From contig ML976683.1 of NCBI GenBank assembly GCA_010015655.1, forward strand, positions 71,051-135,050: DNA of 64,000 nt, written 5' to 3'. Source of the stretch: Bimuria novae-zelandiae CBS 107.79 (lineage: Eukaryota > Ascomycota > Dothideomycetes > Pleosporales > Didymosphaeriaceae). Every line of letters begins with the position of its first letter. The stretch's first letter is position 1. The notes beneath the pieces were generated by a model, which saw only the letters and a list, made by a program, of their open reading frames with translations, did no database searches and had not been told where the DNA came from. Of the stretch, positions 25,126-37,299 are shown piece after piece. A program made the translations under genes and the position numbers.

Positions 25126-25143
25126 ATTAAGAGTCTTACTACC
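25126..25143 (+). promoter_or_regulatory. Primer-binding site of Copia G, complementary to the tRNA-Lys(CUU) anticodon arm
   Basis: ATTAAGAGTCTTACTACC directly follows the LTR. The first 14 nt are the reverse complement of GTAAGACTCTTAAT, which has the form of a fungal tRNA-Lys(CUU) anticodon stem-loop (loop CUCUUAA). The same motif occurs in Copia D although the LTRs differ, which supports a real site. Confidence 0.7.
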
Positions 25144-25199
25144 TTAATAAGAGCGAAAATAGCAACCTAAAACCTAAATTAAACTAACGGAACAATTAT

Positions 25200-28100
25200 T
25201 CTTCGCGATAACACTAAATACTATAGCTAGCTTAATTAACTATAAGCCCGCTGCGTCGCATATAATATATAGGCGTAAGTCGACCCCGATTTAGCGATTA
25301 CCCCACTCACGGAGCCATTTAAGCCCGAGCTACCCGAGACAGTAGACTATACGCCAGCCGCAACCCTTCCAGACGGTGTCTTACTATTAAGACTATCCAA
25401 ACTTTCGTCCGCTGGACTAAAGAGCTACAAAGAAGATTTAGACCTCTATAAACTCTAGATAGAGAAATACAAGATGCAGTACACAAAGTATAAAACTAAA
25501 GTCGCAAGTTTACAGCAGATTATAGTGTTTATCTAGTTATTAGTAGCACCGTATCTACAACGCACTTGCTGTCTCCTAGATACTACTATTAAAGAATAGA
25601 TTATAAAGCTAAAAGCAAAAGTAAGAGTTACCTCTAAGTTTAAACAAGAGCAAGCGCGATAGCGATACTATAGCTTATTAAAGCTTCTACGCATAGTAAA
25701 TAACTAGGATATATAGCTTACTAAATACAATCATGCCATAATAGAGGCTAAGACACTAAACGTGTCTAATACTACACAATTTAATCCTGTGGCTATAGAC
25801 TTTATGTTAGCAGTAAACAAGATAGCTCTAGTATAGGCTGCAACCTTCTAATCAAATAGAAAGGACCTATCCAGCATAAACCGAAAGGACATGATAGGAC
25901 GTTTCCAAGAATATATAATGCTAAATCATCTAATAACGCGAAATAGAAGCTAAAAGGCAGCGTTTGCAATAGAAGACTTATTTTATCTCGCTAAAAGTAG
26001 CTAAGCTGCCTAGAGCATGTAAGGGGATCCCTAACATATAGAAATAGGAAACTCTTAGGATATAAAACAGGGTAGACCCTAACATTAACGTATAGCTGTA
26101 AAGGATAATAATCGTGCACCTTTAAGCTCTTTAAACCCTTAACAAGGTAGTAGTAACTCCGCTAAAGTAGACGCTAATCGTGGTAAACCTGCTAGAGCAG
26201 GTACTAATAAAACCGCTAAGTGCCCAGCCTGTAATATAAGACACCCTATTAGGGAATGCTTCTATCTCTACCCAGACAAAGCACTAGAATAGTGGGAGCT
26301 AAACTTAAGAATAGCTAAATACGTTGCTTTAAAACAAGAGCACGATGCCGATTTTCAAAGTCTATTAAGAGCTTAAAGTAGACCTAGAACTAAGACTCTA
26401 TCCTTTAAGAATTCCTATACCCCAACTCTAGAGATTACTAATTAGTAACTAAATAGAAGATAGATTTTAAAGGTGCAAGCCGCCTATTCTGCGACCTTTA
26501 CTATAGACTAATTTAACTATCCTCTTCGGCGTTCTTTTATCCTTAACTTGGGCTCGACGTGCCACATCACGAATAACCCTAACTAGATTTAGAACTATCG
26601 GCCACCTACACAAGGCGACTTTATATAGGCAGGCAACACTTAAATCTAGGTAAAGGGATACAGAACTATTATCTTAAACCTAAAACACAAACAGGGAGCT
26701 AAAAGACTAGTACTATATAACGTAGCAATATGCCTAGACATGCTATGTAACCTAGTCTCCTTCTAAGTGCTAAGGCAGAAGGAATTCTAGTAGGATACCT
26801 AATTAGAGCCTACTGCCCTAAAGCGACTAAATAGAATAACTATTAGAGAGCTCACCAAAATTTATAAATAATAGGTATTAGAATACTAACCCGTGCACTA
26901 TGCAGCGCACTATACGCATTTCTATAATTCTTAAACGTAACGACGACTTTAAAGAGCATTAGCCCTCCTATGGCACAAAAGGCTCGGTTATCTAGGACCC
27001 GCCGTAATTAAGCACCTAGTATAGCGAGCTAAGGGGGTGCGCGTTAAGGGAATTACAATAGTAGAGTGTAACTTATGTAGAAGAGCAAAGATGTAAAGGC
27101 AGATAAGCCACGCACCTAGGATTAATAAGTAAGGACCCGCAGAAAGGCTTTCTCTTAATTTCTACACCTACAAATTACTATTGTTTAATAAAGAGAAGAG
27201 CCAGATACTCGTTATAGACAGATATTCTAGTCTTTAATGGGACTTCTACTTCACGGATAACCGAATAGTAAGGTTAATTATTAAGATATTAATAATCTTC
27301 TTCAGATTTCTTAAGAACTAATATAACATCACTCTAAAAGTTATTAAAACGGACAATGAGATCACCACAGTCAAACCCGAAGTCAAGTGGTGGCTAAAAA
27401 GCCTAGGCATAATTATCGAGTCTTTAGTACTAGACATGTAAGCTTAAAACGGCGGCGCTAAACACTTAGGAGGCGTAAATAAAGAAAAATCTTGCGTAAT
27501 ACGTCTAGACGTAAACCTTCTATAGGAACTCTGGCCTGAAATCACAAGAGCTAGAGTGTATCTATACAATTAAACGCCAAACTACACGAATAACTAGAAA
27601 ATACTATACAAGATATTCTTTACATAAGTATTATTAGTTAATAGGATCGTTACGTCTATTAAGAAACTAAACTTAGCCTACCTAAAGGCGTACGGATGCA
27701 AAGCATTCGCTATAATAGACAATACCTACTATAGAAAATCAAGACTACAACGACTCGACCCTAAAGCATAGATCGGATACCTTATTAGATACTAGTTATT
27801 AAACATTTACCGAATATAGATACTAACGCTGGCTAAGGTCATTAGCACGCGAGACGTCGTATTTAATAAAAATATAATCTTTAACAGGAAGATAGAGGAT
27901 CTAATAGATAACGTTATACATAATACGCTGGCCGAGATAGCTATACATATTAAGATAATTAAGCTACCACCACTGGTGCACCAACCAGAAACCAAATTAT
28001 TCTACAAAGACAATGTCGCAGAAAACGAATCACCCATAGAGGACGAAGTAGACCCACCGGGCTACTATTAAGGAAGGAAGATTAGAGATCACTACCTAAT

Positions 28101-29970
28101 ACTACCTTTAACTCTACTACCTGTAGCTCTGCTAGCATAGCTAATGACAGGGGAAAATATAAACCTACCCGAGATCACTTTATCTAAGACAGTCCCCTGG
28201 GCAGCAGCTTTCATGGCAGGAACAAAAGTAGGAAGGGTTGGAAAACACAATAGGAACACGATTAACAAAGCCTAGATAAGAAGACTACTAGCAAAGGGCG
28301 TTAAGATTTACTAATTATAGTTACCTCCGCCACCCACTTGTAAAACGGACCTTAACTAATATCCGATAGGAGAATTATTCCGGGAAGCGCAGCAATCGCA
28401 TCTAAACAGTTATAGAATTACCTAATCCTGGATGGAAGTACCGTACAAGACAGTAAAGGCAATAGGCTAATAAATCCTAGACTGTATGTAGGTGTATATG
28501 TATAAGTTTAATAAATATTACCAGTTTATCAAGTGCAAAGCGCGACTAGTAGTTAGAAGAGACTAATAACGCAATATAACCTCCTAGGACACCTACGTAG
28601 TAACATTAGCTAGAAGATCCTTTCGCTTACTTATAGCAATTACTACCAAATATAACCTCGAACTTATACAATATAACGTTACTAACGCGTTTATACACGC
28701 ATTACTAGATTAAGAAGTCTATATGCGCATGCCGCCTGGATATTAAAAACCTGGTACTATCCTTAAAGTCTAGAAGGCACTCTACAGACTGCGAATCTTA
28801 CTACTTCTTTAGCAGAAAGAGTTTATAGCTACGCTTATTAAGTTTGGTTTTTAGACCGTGCCCTATAAGCCATGCTATATAATTAAAGATAGTATTATTA
28901 TCTTCTTTTACGTAGACGACATTATTATTGCGCACTACTAAGACAAAGCTAGCTAAGCTTAGTAAGTCGTAGAACAACTTAGGAAGAAATACTTAATAAT
29001 AAGCAGAGAAGACCTACTATAGTTCTTAAGAATTAAAGTAATTAGAGATTAGCAGAACTGACTTATTTAACTCTCCTAGGCTATATACTATGACAAAATC
29101 AGCTAGCTAGTTAATGACCAAACAATCCGACATGACACCCTAATAGGCATAGGGGAGCTTAAGCCGAGAGAAGGGCTAGCTTCGCTTACAGAGATTAATA
29201 AATACTAACGTAAGATTAGATTACTCCTATATATAGCTATTAGTACCCGACCAGATATTACATTCGCAACCTTAAGGCTAGCGAGATTCTTATTAAATCC
29301 TAGTCTAGAATATTATCATGCGGCTAACCGAGCCCTGCTGTACCTTAACAAAACAAAGTAGAAGATACTTTAACTTAGAGGAGGCAAATCCTTGCAGGTA
29401 GCAAGTAATGCCTTATTTATAAATAACACTCTAGACCGTAAGAGCTCGCAAGGCTACGCTATTAAGCTATTTAATAGCCTTATTATATGGCGTGCAAGCA
29501 AATAAGACACTATTACTACGTTAACTATAAAAGCTAAGCTTCTTGCTCTGGCGCAAGTCGCAAAGGAAGCTATCTTTATATTAAGATTAATAAAGGAACT
29601 GAAAGTTAAGCTACCTAGCCCTACTATTATAATCTAATGTAACAACTAGTAAACTATTTAGCTAGTAACGCAGGAGATCTCGAAGCTGCATACGAAGCTT
29701 CGATACGTTAATATACATAACTACTAGCTCCGACAGGAAGTAACTAGGGGAAGGATAAAGGTAGAATACACTAAATCTATAGAGATAATTATAGACAGCT
29801 TAACTAAAGCACTCTTAGTAAATTAGTAGCAGAACTTCCTAAAGCAACTAGGACTAGTAGAGGTAAAGGATTAAAAGGTAGCTAATAAAGCACCTTTAGA
29901 GGAGATTTAAGACTAGCTTAATAACCTCACCCTCGTCTAATAACCTTAGCCATGGCTTGAACAGCTCTAA
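25200..29970 (+). pseudogene. Copia G gag-pol polyprotein, RIP-degraded
   Basis: One long plus-strand frame broken by TAA/TAG. In order: gag (FVRWTKELQRRFR, about 25,400), CCHC knuckle CPACNIRHPIREC (about 26,220), protease FILNLGSTCHITNN (about 26,535; catalytic Asp now Asn), integrase zinc domain HKRLGYLGPAVIKHL...CNLCRRAK (about 26,970-27,090), integrase core with VIKTDNE (about 27,340), RT YMRMPPGYQKPGTILKVQKA (about 28,720-28,780) and FFYVDDIIIAHY (about 28,905-28,940), and RNase H around 29,450-29,850. This is the classic Ty1/Copia order (integrase before RT). Confidence 0.88.
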
Positions 29971-29982
29971 GCTGAGGGGGTG

Positions 29983-30158
29983 TGTTAGATAAAAAGCATA
30001 TTAAGTTCGGAGGATTAGGGGTAGCCCGAAAAAGGCCAGGGATTAACCGAGAACACACAGAACCTACCAAGGGAACCCCGTAGACAGGCAGAACAACCCA
30101 ATACATTAATTTAAACCCCCGAATCATCAGGACATCCATTAAGACGTGACATCTAACA
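29983..30158 (+). repeat. 3' LTR of Copia G
   Basis: TGTTAGATAAAAAGC to ACATCTAACA, followed by CTACG (target duplication). Confidence 0.93.
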
Positions 30159-30329
30159 CTACGATTCGCGAAAAGAATTAAACACCCACTAAAGTCGCGA
30201 GGACTCAGATTCGAGCAAGAATTAAACATAATTACTAAAAGCCATGTGCAACGCGGTTAACACGTAACATATCTACTTATCTTCTTTACGCCTAAGAACC
30301 AATAACGACTGCCCTACCTGCAGTATATT

Positions 30330-30440
30330 ATTCGCAAATATCGCCCGCATCGCCTACATCGCTGGCATCGTTGGCACCGCTGGCACCGCCTGCCTGCCTC
30401 GCCTGCCTCGCCGTCTGCATCGCCTCCACCGCCTACAACT
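30330..30440 (+). repeat. Low-complexity CGCC/TGCC tract in the Copia H leader
   Basis: Imperfect short units built on CATCGCC, GGCACCGCT and CTGCCTCGC lie upstream of the Copia H gag ATG at 30477. Confidence 0.5.
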
Positions 30441-30476
30441 GGCACGTGTGAGCTTTGTCATACCTGAACACACACG

Positions 30477-33400
30477 ATGGCTGAAGAGAGGGAAGAATAA
30501 AAGATTCCTAAGCTTATAGCTAAGAATCATGATGCTTGGTTCCGCCGGAACAAAATCAAGCTAAGAGGAAAGAGAGTCTTCTACGTATACGAGAAGAGCC
30601 TAGAGGAACACTGCAAAATTGCTATAGCTAGAGATCTGTTAGATACTATAAAATAACTAGATATCGCAGATAAGACTGCTAAGGCCCGCATTAATATTAA
30701 TAAGAGAGACAAGTACCTAGAGGATAAAGCCACCGTAATTAACCTCCTGTTTAGATCCCTTAGCAATAATAACTAGGCCCTTATTAATAAGTATAATACT
30801 ACCTTCTAGTTCTAGTCTTACTTGCGCAAGAAGTATACCCAAACTAACGCTATAGCTACTAACATGTATATAACTAGGATCTAGACATTTATATTCAATT
30901 CTGAGAGCACGATTGTTAAATTATAAGAAAAGCTAAAGAATTACTAACGCAAGCTCGTATTAGCAGACGCTAACACTAATAGAGCCTATAAAGACTTGGC
31001 ACTACTACTTATCCTTACAAAATCACTCCTAACAAGGTTTAGGACTACAATCGACACCTTAAACGCCTAGCTCAACCTTACTATTAAATAAAAGCTTAAG
31101 TTCCTAGAAGAGAAGGAGGTCTAAGACTAGTAAGACGCTAACGAGCAAGCTCTTCCAGCATTTAGGAAAGCCTATAAGTATATTCCGCCGCACAAACGAG
31201 GTAGTAGGGACCTATTACCAAACTCCGAACTAAGTCCTATGCCTGTTATCGAGTGCTACCTCTGCAACAAACCTTACTATATTTAAGACTGTTTAAAACT
31301 AGTAAAGGCTCGAAAGCTCCTGAGAGAATACAAAGCTAAGAGGGAAAAGAAGAAGAAGAAGAAGTCCTTTATAAAGCTACCTAAGCTACTTATTAAGCCC
31401 GGGAAACTTAATAACAAGACTAGCAAAGTATATAGAGCTAAAGAAGTTAGGTTAGAGTTAGAGCTAGAGATATTAACTAATACCTTAGACTTAAAAGATA
31501 AGGAAATTAAGACATGTCGTCTCTCTAAAGACATTCTTAGTAAGGCCTCTCTATTCACCTAGGCTGGCGACACTAGCGCCTCCTTACACATGTCTAACCA
31601 ACCCTCGCTGTTTAGACAAATAATCAAGATTAAGCGGAGACTTGTTTAGGTTAGAGGGAGAGAATTACACGCAGACTAAAAAAGAGAAGTCTAAATAGTT
31701 TATAAAGATAAATCTTTAACATGGCTTTTAAATATACTGCTAGTACCTAACCTTAGGGTTAATTTGCTATTAGGGAGACGAATTTGTGCAGTAGGCCTAA
31801 AGGGTTGTTTTAATTCCCACACACTATCCTTTAAATTGGGGAAGAAGACGATTATTAAAGCAACTATAAACAATGGCCTCTACGTAGTGTCACACATTGC
31901 AGATGGATATAAAGAGACAGCATTTCCAGGCACAGAACGCTATGCACCAGCCCCAGATACAGAAGTCCTTTACACACTAGCTGATTCCGAACTCGAGGCT
32001 GGTGAAAAGGAGAGATACTTGCTGTGCCACAAACGCTTTGCACACCTAGGACCCGCAAAGATTACTAAACTCCACGAAGTCACAACTCTCTAGAAGAAGA
32101 TTCAAGTCCTAGTAAAGAAAGAAATCTGCGAAGTCTGCGCCTTAATAAAGATAAGGAATAGCATCCCTAATTAGCTACGAGATTACAAAGCTAAGAAGCT
32201 AGCCCTAGTATAGTTCGACGTTATAGGACCCTTTCCAATATCCTTATAAGGCAACTAATAGTTTCTCCTCATTATTAATAGCTACACGCGGAAGAACTGG
32301 GTTATCCCGATAAAGCAGAAGGAAGACGCACAAAAGGAACTTAAAGTCTAAAAAACCTTTATTAAATATTAGACTAATAAGAAAGTTAAAGCTGCCGGGA
32401 CTAATAACGCTCTAGAACTCTTGTAACAAGTTAAGGAATAGAGAATTACATAGGGAGTTAAACTGTAGCCTACCACAATTGCATTATTACATTAGAATAG
32501 ACTAGCTAAGCAGAATATCTAAACTGTAAAAGCTAACATAAGAGTAATGCTTAAAGACGCTAGTTTGCTAATCGAATTCTAGGATAAAGCTATAGAAGCC
32601 GACACGTATATGCAAAACTACACTAATACAGGACTTATAATTAATAGTAAGCAAGTTAGCCCTAAAGAGGCTTTTACAGGAAAGACGCTATCTATTAATT
32701 ACATTTATGTATAGGGGAGCAAGTGCTACTCTTACATCTACCTTAAGATAATTCTAGCAGATTAATAACACGATAAGCTTGTAGACTGCGGCAGAGTTAG
32801 AGTATTTATAGGATATTCTAAGATAATAAATAAGTAGTTTAAGTTCTACTCGCTAGAACTAGGATATACCTTAAGATTAAGTCGTATATTAATAGACGAA
32901 CACACACCTAGAGGAAGAGTCGAACTACAGTTACGGAACATTCTAGCTAGATTACAGGGAACGCCAAATACTATGCCAGACTAAAAACCAAGAGGAAGAC
33001 TAAGGAAAGATCCTACTCTTACTAAAATAACTACTACTTAACTAGATCCTACTTAACTAGCTCGCGCTTAACTAACTCCTGCAGAACTAACTCCTGCAGA
33101 ACTAACTCCTACAGAACCGACTCCTGTAAAACTAACTCTTGCAGAACCAACTTCTGTAGATCCTATAAAACAAGCCGCTGTGGAATAGATAGAACCATTA
33201 ACTGCAAACGAGATGGAACCACCTCCTACGGAACAAGTAGAACCAACTCCTAAGCTAATCAAGCGTAGAAGAGGAAGACTAAGGAAGCTAACTATCGCTC
33301 CTCCTACCACTATCTCACAAGATAAGCGAGTACTAGATCTGACGACTGAAGAACCTAAGGAACCAGCTCAATCCTTGCTAGAAGCTCTAAAATACTTTAT

Positions 33401-35140
33401 AAGACAGTCTAAACGCAAGAGATCTGGAGGAGACACTACTAAGGATAAAAGACTCTGTAAGATTATTAAAGCCATGCTAGCACAAGTTAATTTTACGGAT
33501 AAAGAAACAGACGGAGAAGCCTAAATCTTTAAGAAAACCTTTCTAGCAACTAAGATTGCAGGAATTCTGATCCCCTAGACATATTAACAAGCTATAAACG
33601 ACCCAAAGTACGGAAATTAATGAAAAGCAGTAGTGCTGGAGGAGATAATCTTGCTAATAGAAAACAGAACCTAGGAAGAAGTTTTATAGCGAAAAGACGC
33701 TAATATAGTTAATTTAAAGTGGGTTTTTACAATTAAAACTAAGCTAGACAGGACAGTTAAACGATTTAAAGCGCGCCTGGTGGCACGTGGTTTCATCTAA
33801 GTACATGAAATCGACTATAATGAGACCTTTGCACCCACTATCCGCATGGATACCTTGCGTCTATTCCTGGCCACTGTCGCAGCAGAAGACTTGGAATATT
33901 TCTATTATAATATTAAGAATGCGTTCACTAAATCTTACCTTAAAAAACAGATTCTCCTTAAGCAACCTAAAGGAGTTCGTGTTAAGAAAGGACATGTTCT
34001 AAAAGTGCTTTAAAGCCTATACGGACTAAAGCAGGCTGCTCGCGACTAGAACTTGTTAATAAAGAAAGAGCTTCTTGTATAGGGGTTTATGTAAAGCCTT
34101 GCAGACCCTTGCATGTTTGTCTATAAGGAGAGAAATATTTAAATCCTAGTCTACGTTGACGACGTTCTTGCAGCGGCAAAGGAGTAATCCTAAACTAAGT
34201 GGTTCTAGAAGAAGCTTTCTGGACGATTCAACGCCAAGAACCTGGGGGAGGTACATAAGGTCCTTAGAGTGCAAGTTACAAGAGACAGAAAGCACTATAT
34301 AATTTTCCTTAACTAAGAGTAATATCTGCGCGCAGTACTTAACAAGTTTAGAATATTAAGTAAGAAGTATAAAGACAAGAAAATCCTATCTACTAATTAC
34401 ACTTTATTTAGACTAGCTACGGACAACGATAATCGGATTAATACAACGGAGTACTAGTAAGGAATTAGAAGTCTAATATTTGTTATAGTACTTACACGTC
34501 CAGATATTGCATTCACCCTTAGAAAGCTAAGCCAATACATAAGCGATCTAGCAGAACACTATAGCCATGCATTAAAGAACCTACTACGGTACCTAAGGTT
34601 AATAGTTATAATAAAACTACGCTACGGACCAGGGGGAGCACACTTATAGTTTATCGTCTACTTAGACGCTGACTAGGCAAGCAATACTATAGACTAAAAG
34701 AGCGTCTTAGGCAGCACTGCGATGTTCTATAGAGGTCCAATCTTATAGTTAAGTAAGAAGCAACGATCGGTTGCAATATTAAGCTGCGAGTCCGAATATA
34801 TTACACTTTTAACATGCTACAAGCAAGGCTAGTGGATTGTCTAAGTATTTAGGGATCTTAGATTCCTAAAGTACATTAGAAAAGACACTAACAAGGTTTA
34901 GATGTTAGGAGACAACCAGGGCGCCATCGCACTTATAAAGAACCCTCACCTCCACGAAAGATTAAAACACATCAACATTTATTATTACTTTGTCTAGGAC
35001 ATAGTAGAATAAGGTAAACTTAAGGTGGCTTACGTGCTAACTACTAACATAGTTACTAATAAAATAATAAAGCTGTTACAGCGAGTCGCATTTAAGAGAT
35101 TTAAGAACCAACTCGGAGTTGTCTACGGACTAGACCTGTC
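30477..35140 (+). pseudogene. Copia H gag-pol polyprotein, RIP-degraded
   Basis: Plus strand from ATG 30477 (MAEEREE, then a RIP stop). Readable parts: gag with knuckle CYLCNKPYYIQDC (about 31,255), a lightly mutated protease/pre-integrase window (31764-32093 open; LLGRRICAVGLKGCF), integrase zinc domain HKRFAHLGPAKITKL (about 32,030) and CEVCALIK (about 32,130), core with IGPFPISL (about 32,220), a Pro/Thr/Glu-rich hinge with 5-residue repeats (about 33,060-33,210), RT start WVFTIKTKLDRTVKRFKARL (about 33,720), LVYVDDVLAAAKE (about 34,145-34,185), and RNase H (YLDADQASNTIDQKSVLGS-like, about 34,660; CESEYITL, about 34,790). Confidence 0.87.
33060..33215 (+). repeat. 15-bp tandem repeat (TPAEL/TPTEP) in the Copia H integrase-RT hinge
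   Basis: About eight to ten imperfect copies of ACTCCTGCAGAACTA encoding TPAEL-like pentapeptides. Confidence 0.7.
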
Positions 35141-35151
35141 TTGAGGGGGAG
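35141..35151 (+). promoter_or_regulatory. Polypurine tract of Copia H
   Basis: TTGAGGGGGAG directly abuts the 3' LTR; this is the usual plus-strand primer position. Confidence 0.8.
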
Positions 35152-35375
35152 TGTTAAGAATATGTGGGTTCATTCTAGGTTAGTAGAAGGAAGGGCCGTA
35201 GTGCCTACTGTGTAAGGGAGGCACGGCTGACTGTAGCGTCCTCGTTACTGTTTATACGGAAGAGGAATAACATAATAGGATAGTTAATACAATACGTTGC
35301 AGCCACCCCGCCTTGTCCCTCCTCCTACTCGGTTATCCATGGTAGTCATGCTACCAGAGGGACCTTGATTCAATA
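35152..35375 (+). repeat. 3' LTR of Copia H
   Basis: TGTTAAGAATATGTGGG to ATTCAATA; followed by ATAAC, the same 5 bp as before the 5' LTR. Confidence 0.9.
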
Positions 35376-35380
35376 ATAAC

Positions 35381-36150
35381 TAATATTTAAAGTATTAATT
35401 TTAGTAATAAGTATTAGTTCTATAATAGAAATTATACTAGGTAGCTTAAGACTACTTAATTAAGAGTTTTTCATTAAATATAATTATTTAAGTGCTAGTA
35501 TTAAGCATAAACTCTAAGTAAAGGAGAACTTTATTAAAAGTAAAATAAAAGTATTACCTAAGTGCGTAAGTATCCTCTCATGGCCTATATACGCCTATAG
35601 ATAGTATATAGCGATAAAATAGCGTAATTACTTGCTAGCTAGCTACTCTAGGGGGCCAGACACAAGGCGAAGGTTATTATAACTAATACTAAACTTAAAA
35701 TTTATTAAGCTTTAATTTTAGTGTTAAGCTATAGTAGCGAAGAGCTTATTTAAATAAATATTTAACTTAAATAAAAAGAATCCAATTAGAAGCTTTAAGA
35801 GTTAGGTATTATCCCTTAATTCTTAGCTAATAATAACTTTTATACTAATATTAGGGCTAGCAAGCGTGACGTTATTTTATTGTATTTTTTTTTTAAAAAG
35901 TGAATAGGCGCGTAAAGCTACGTTAGCGCTTAGGTTATAACTAGTTCCTTATTAAGATCCTTAAGATCTATAGTACCGTGGGTGCTGCAAAGAAGTTTTA
36001 GGGAGGTAATATATAGTGGCATAGCTACTAGGCCGTCCCTCTAGGTCCCTTTCGCGTCTATAGGCGGTCGACTGCATCTATTTGCGCCAGTCTGGCACTA
36101 AATAGACCGTTTAGGCATATATAGCCTCCAAGACATGCTTAATTAAGACT
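35381..36150. other. RIP-degraded sequence between Copia H and Gypsy E, unassigned
   Basis: AT-rich with no readable domain. It should include the rest of Gypsy A beyond the Copia H insertion and the left end of Gypsy E, but no LTR or junction was recognised. A moderately GC patch at 35,985-36,120 has minus-strand coding character (LNGLFSARLAQIDAVDRL) of unknown origin. Confidence 0.4.
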
Positions 36151-37068
36151 TCTTATAGCGCTTAGTTTTAGGACTTAGGGTTTAGTTTTTTACTTTTTAA
36201 ATATACTATTAGGAAATACCCCTTGCTCTTTATACATATAATCGATACGTTATTTACGTTAATTAGTAGCCTTATATAGCTAGTTAGATATATTATAATG
36301 AAGCTATACCGTGTCTAGCTTCCTTAAAAAGAAGTTAATAGTGCGCTAATATAACGTACTATTCTTATTAAAGGCTAATTAGCTTAAAATAGCGCTAATA
36401 TCCTTATTAAAGATATCTATTTTAATATGTGTCTTTCTCCCGTATTTAAAGAATGCAAAAATCAGTACTATAAGAAAAAATATTATAAACCTTTTTAAAA
36501 GCTTTTTTACTTATAGCGCTAATATCAATCTTAGCGCTTTCCTCACTCCTTATAACTAGTCCGCCCTAGGCGCTATCAGGCGCCTTTTAGGTTAATTTAG
36601 TTAAAGGTAACGCTAATTAGGAGGAATACTCAATAAATTGCCTATAGCAGTTTATAAAGTTAATAAAGACCTTAATATTACGCATATATTATAGCATAGG
36701 CTAATTTTAGATACATTTAATCTAAGACTTATAAATCTAGAGACCTTTAGGAGAAATAATAAAGCTAAAATACTTTATAGACTTACTATGCTAATTGCAC
36801 TGTTCTAGATTAATAAAGAAGTTTACTTTACGTAAACGTCCTAGGACCTTATAAATATAACCTTTACATTTCTCATTAGTATTAGAGAATATTATTATAT
36901 TATTAAAGTAGATAATATAAGTTATATTAACTAGTCTCACTAGCGCTTATAAAATAAGCTACTAAAACTAAGTAAGAGCGTTAATTAAGCTAGAAGGCGT
37001 AAAGATATACTTAAAATAGCTATAAAGTGTATAAAAGGCAGTTTTATATTAATCATCTTTAGTAATAT
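36151..37068 (-). mobile_element. Gypsy element E, left part: RT C-terminus and RNase H
   Basis: Minus strand. RT thumb (KVLGRLRKVNFFINLEQC, about 36,800-36,860; FSFIISPKGL, about 36,740; FINCYRQFIEY, about 36,640) and RNase H (DIFNKDISAILS, about 36,385-36,420; FFLRKLDTV-LHYNIS, about 36,290-36,330) are readable across stops. It continues at 42425 on the other side of Copia D, beyond the AATAT duplication. Confidence 0.75.
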
Positions 37069-37292
37069 TATCAGATTAAAGGGTAATCTTAATAAGATGG
37101 AAATAATTATTAATTAATCTAAGGTTATTATCTCTTATCTAAGTATCTAAGAGGTAAGATACCTCTATATCCCTTACTTTATTATAGAATATAATGGTGG
37201 AAGCCACCTTAGGCAAGGGCAAAATACGTCTCTAGTAAAGGTATAGGTGCGCTAGCTACCTTGTTAAAATAAAGGGACTATGTAATTAAACA
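37069..37292 (-). repeat. 3' LTR of Copia D
   Basis: Aligns end to end with 42201-42424, with C/T and G/A differences throughout; in element orientation it starts TGTTTAATTACATAGTCCC. Confidence 0.92.
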
Positions 37293-37299
37293 CACCCCT

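Larger units (their letters stand above)
24950..30158 (+). mobile_element. Ty1/Copia LTR retrotransposon (element G), complete, RIP-degraded
   Basis: A 5,209-bp element with 176-bp LTRs (24950-25125, 29983-30158) and perfect CTACG target duplications (24945-24949, 30159-30163). It inserted into the untranslated leader of Copia H. It has a primer-binding site just inside the 5' LTR, gag-pol on the plus strand and a polypurine tract (GCTGAGGGGGTG, 29971-29982) before the 3' LTR. LTR differences are few and of RIP type, so it is younger than H. Confidence 0.95.
24609..35375 (+). mobile_element. Ty1/Copia LTR retrotransposon (element H), split by Copia G
   Basis: LTRs of 224 bp at 24609-24832 and 35152-35375 (TGTTGAGAATATGTGGG...) with identical target duplications ATAAC at 24604-24608 and 35376-35380. 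Removing Copia G leaves about 5.55 kb. The primer-binding site follows the 5' LTR directly (24833), a polypurine tract (TTGAGGGGGAG) sits directly before the 3' LTR, and gag-pol runs on the plus strand from the ATG at 30477. It is inserted into Gypsy A. Confidence 0.94.
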
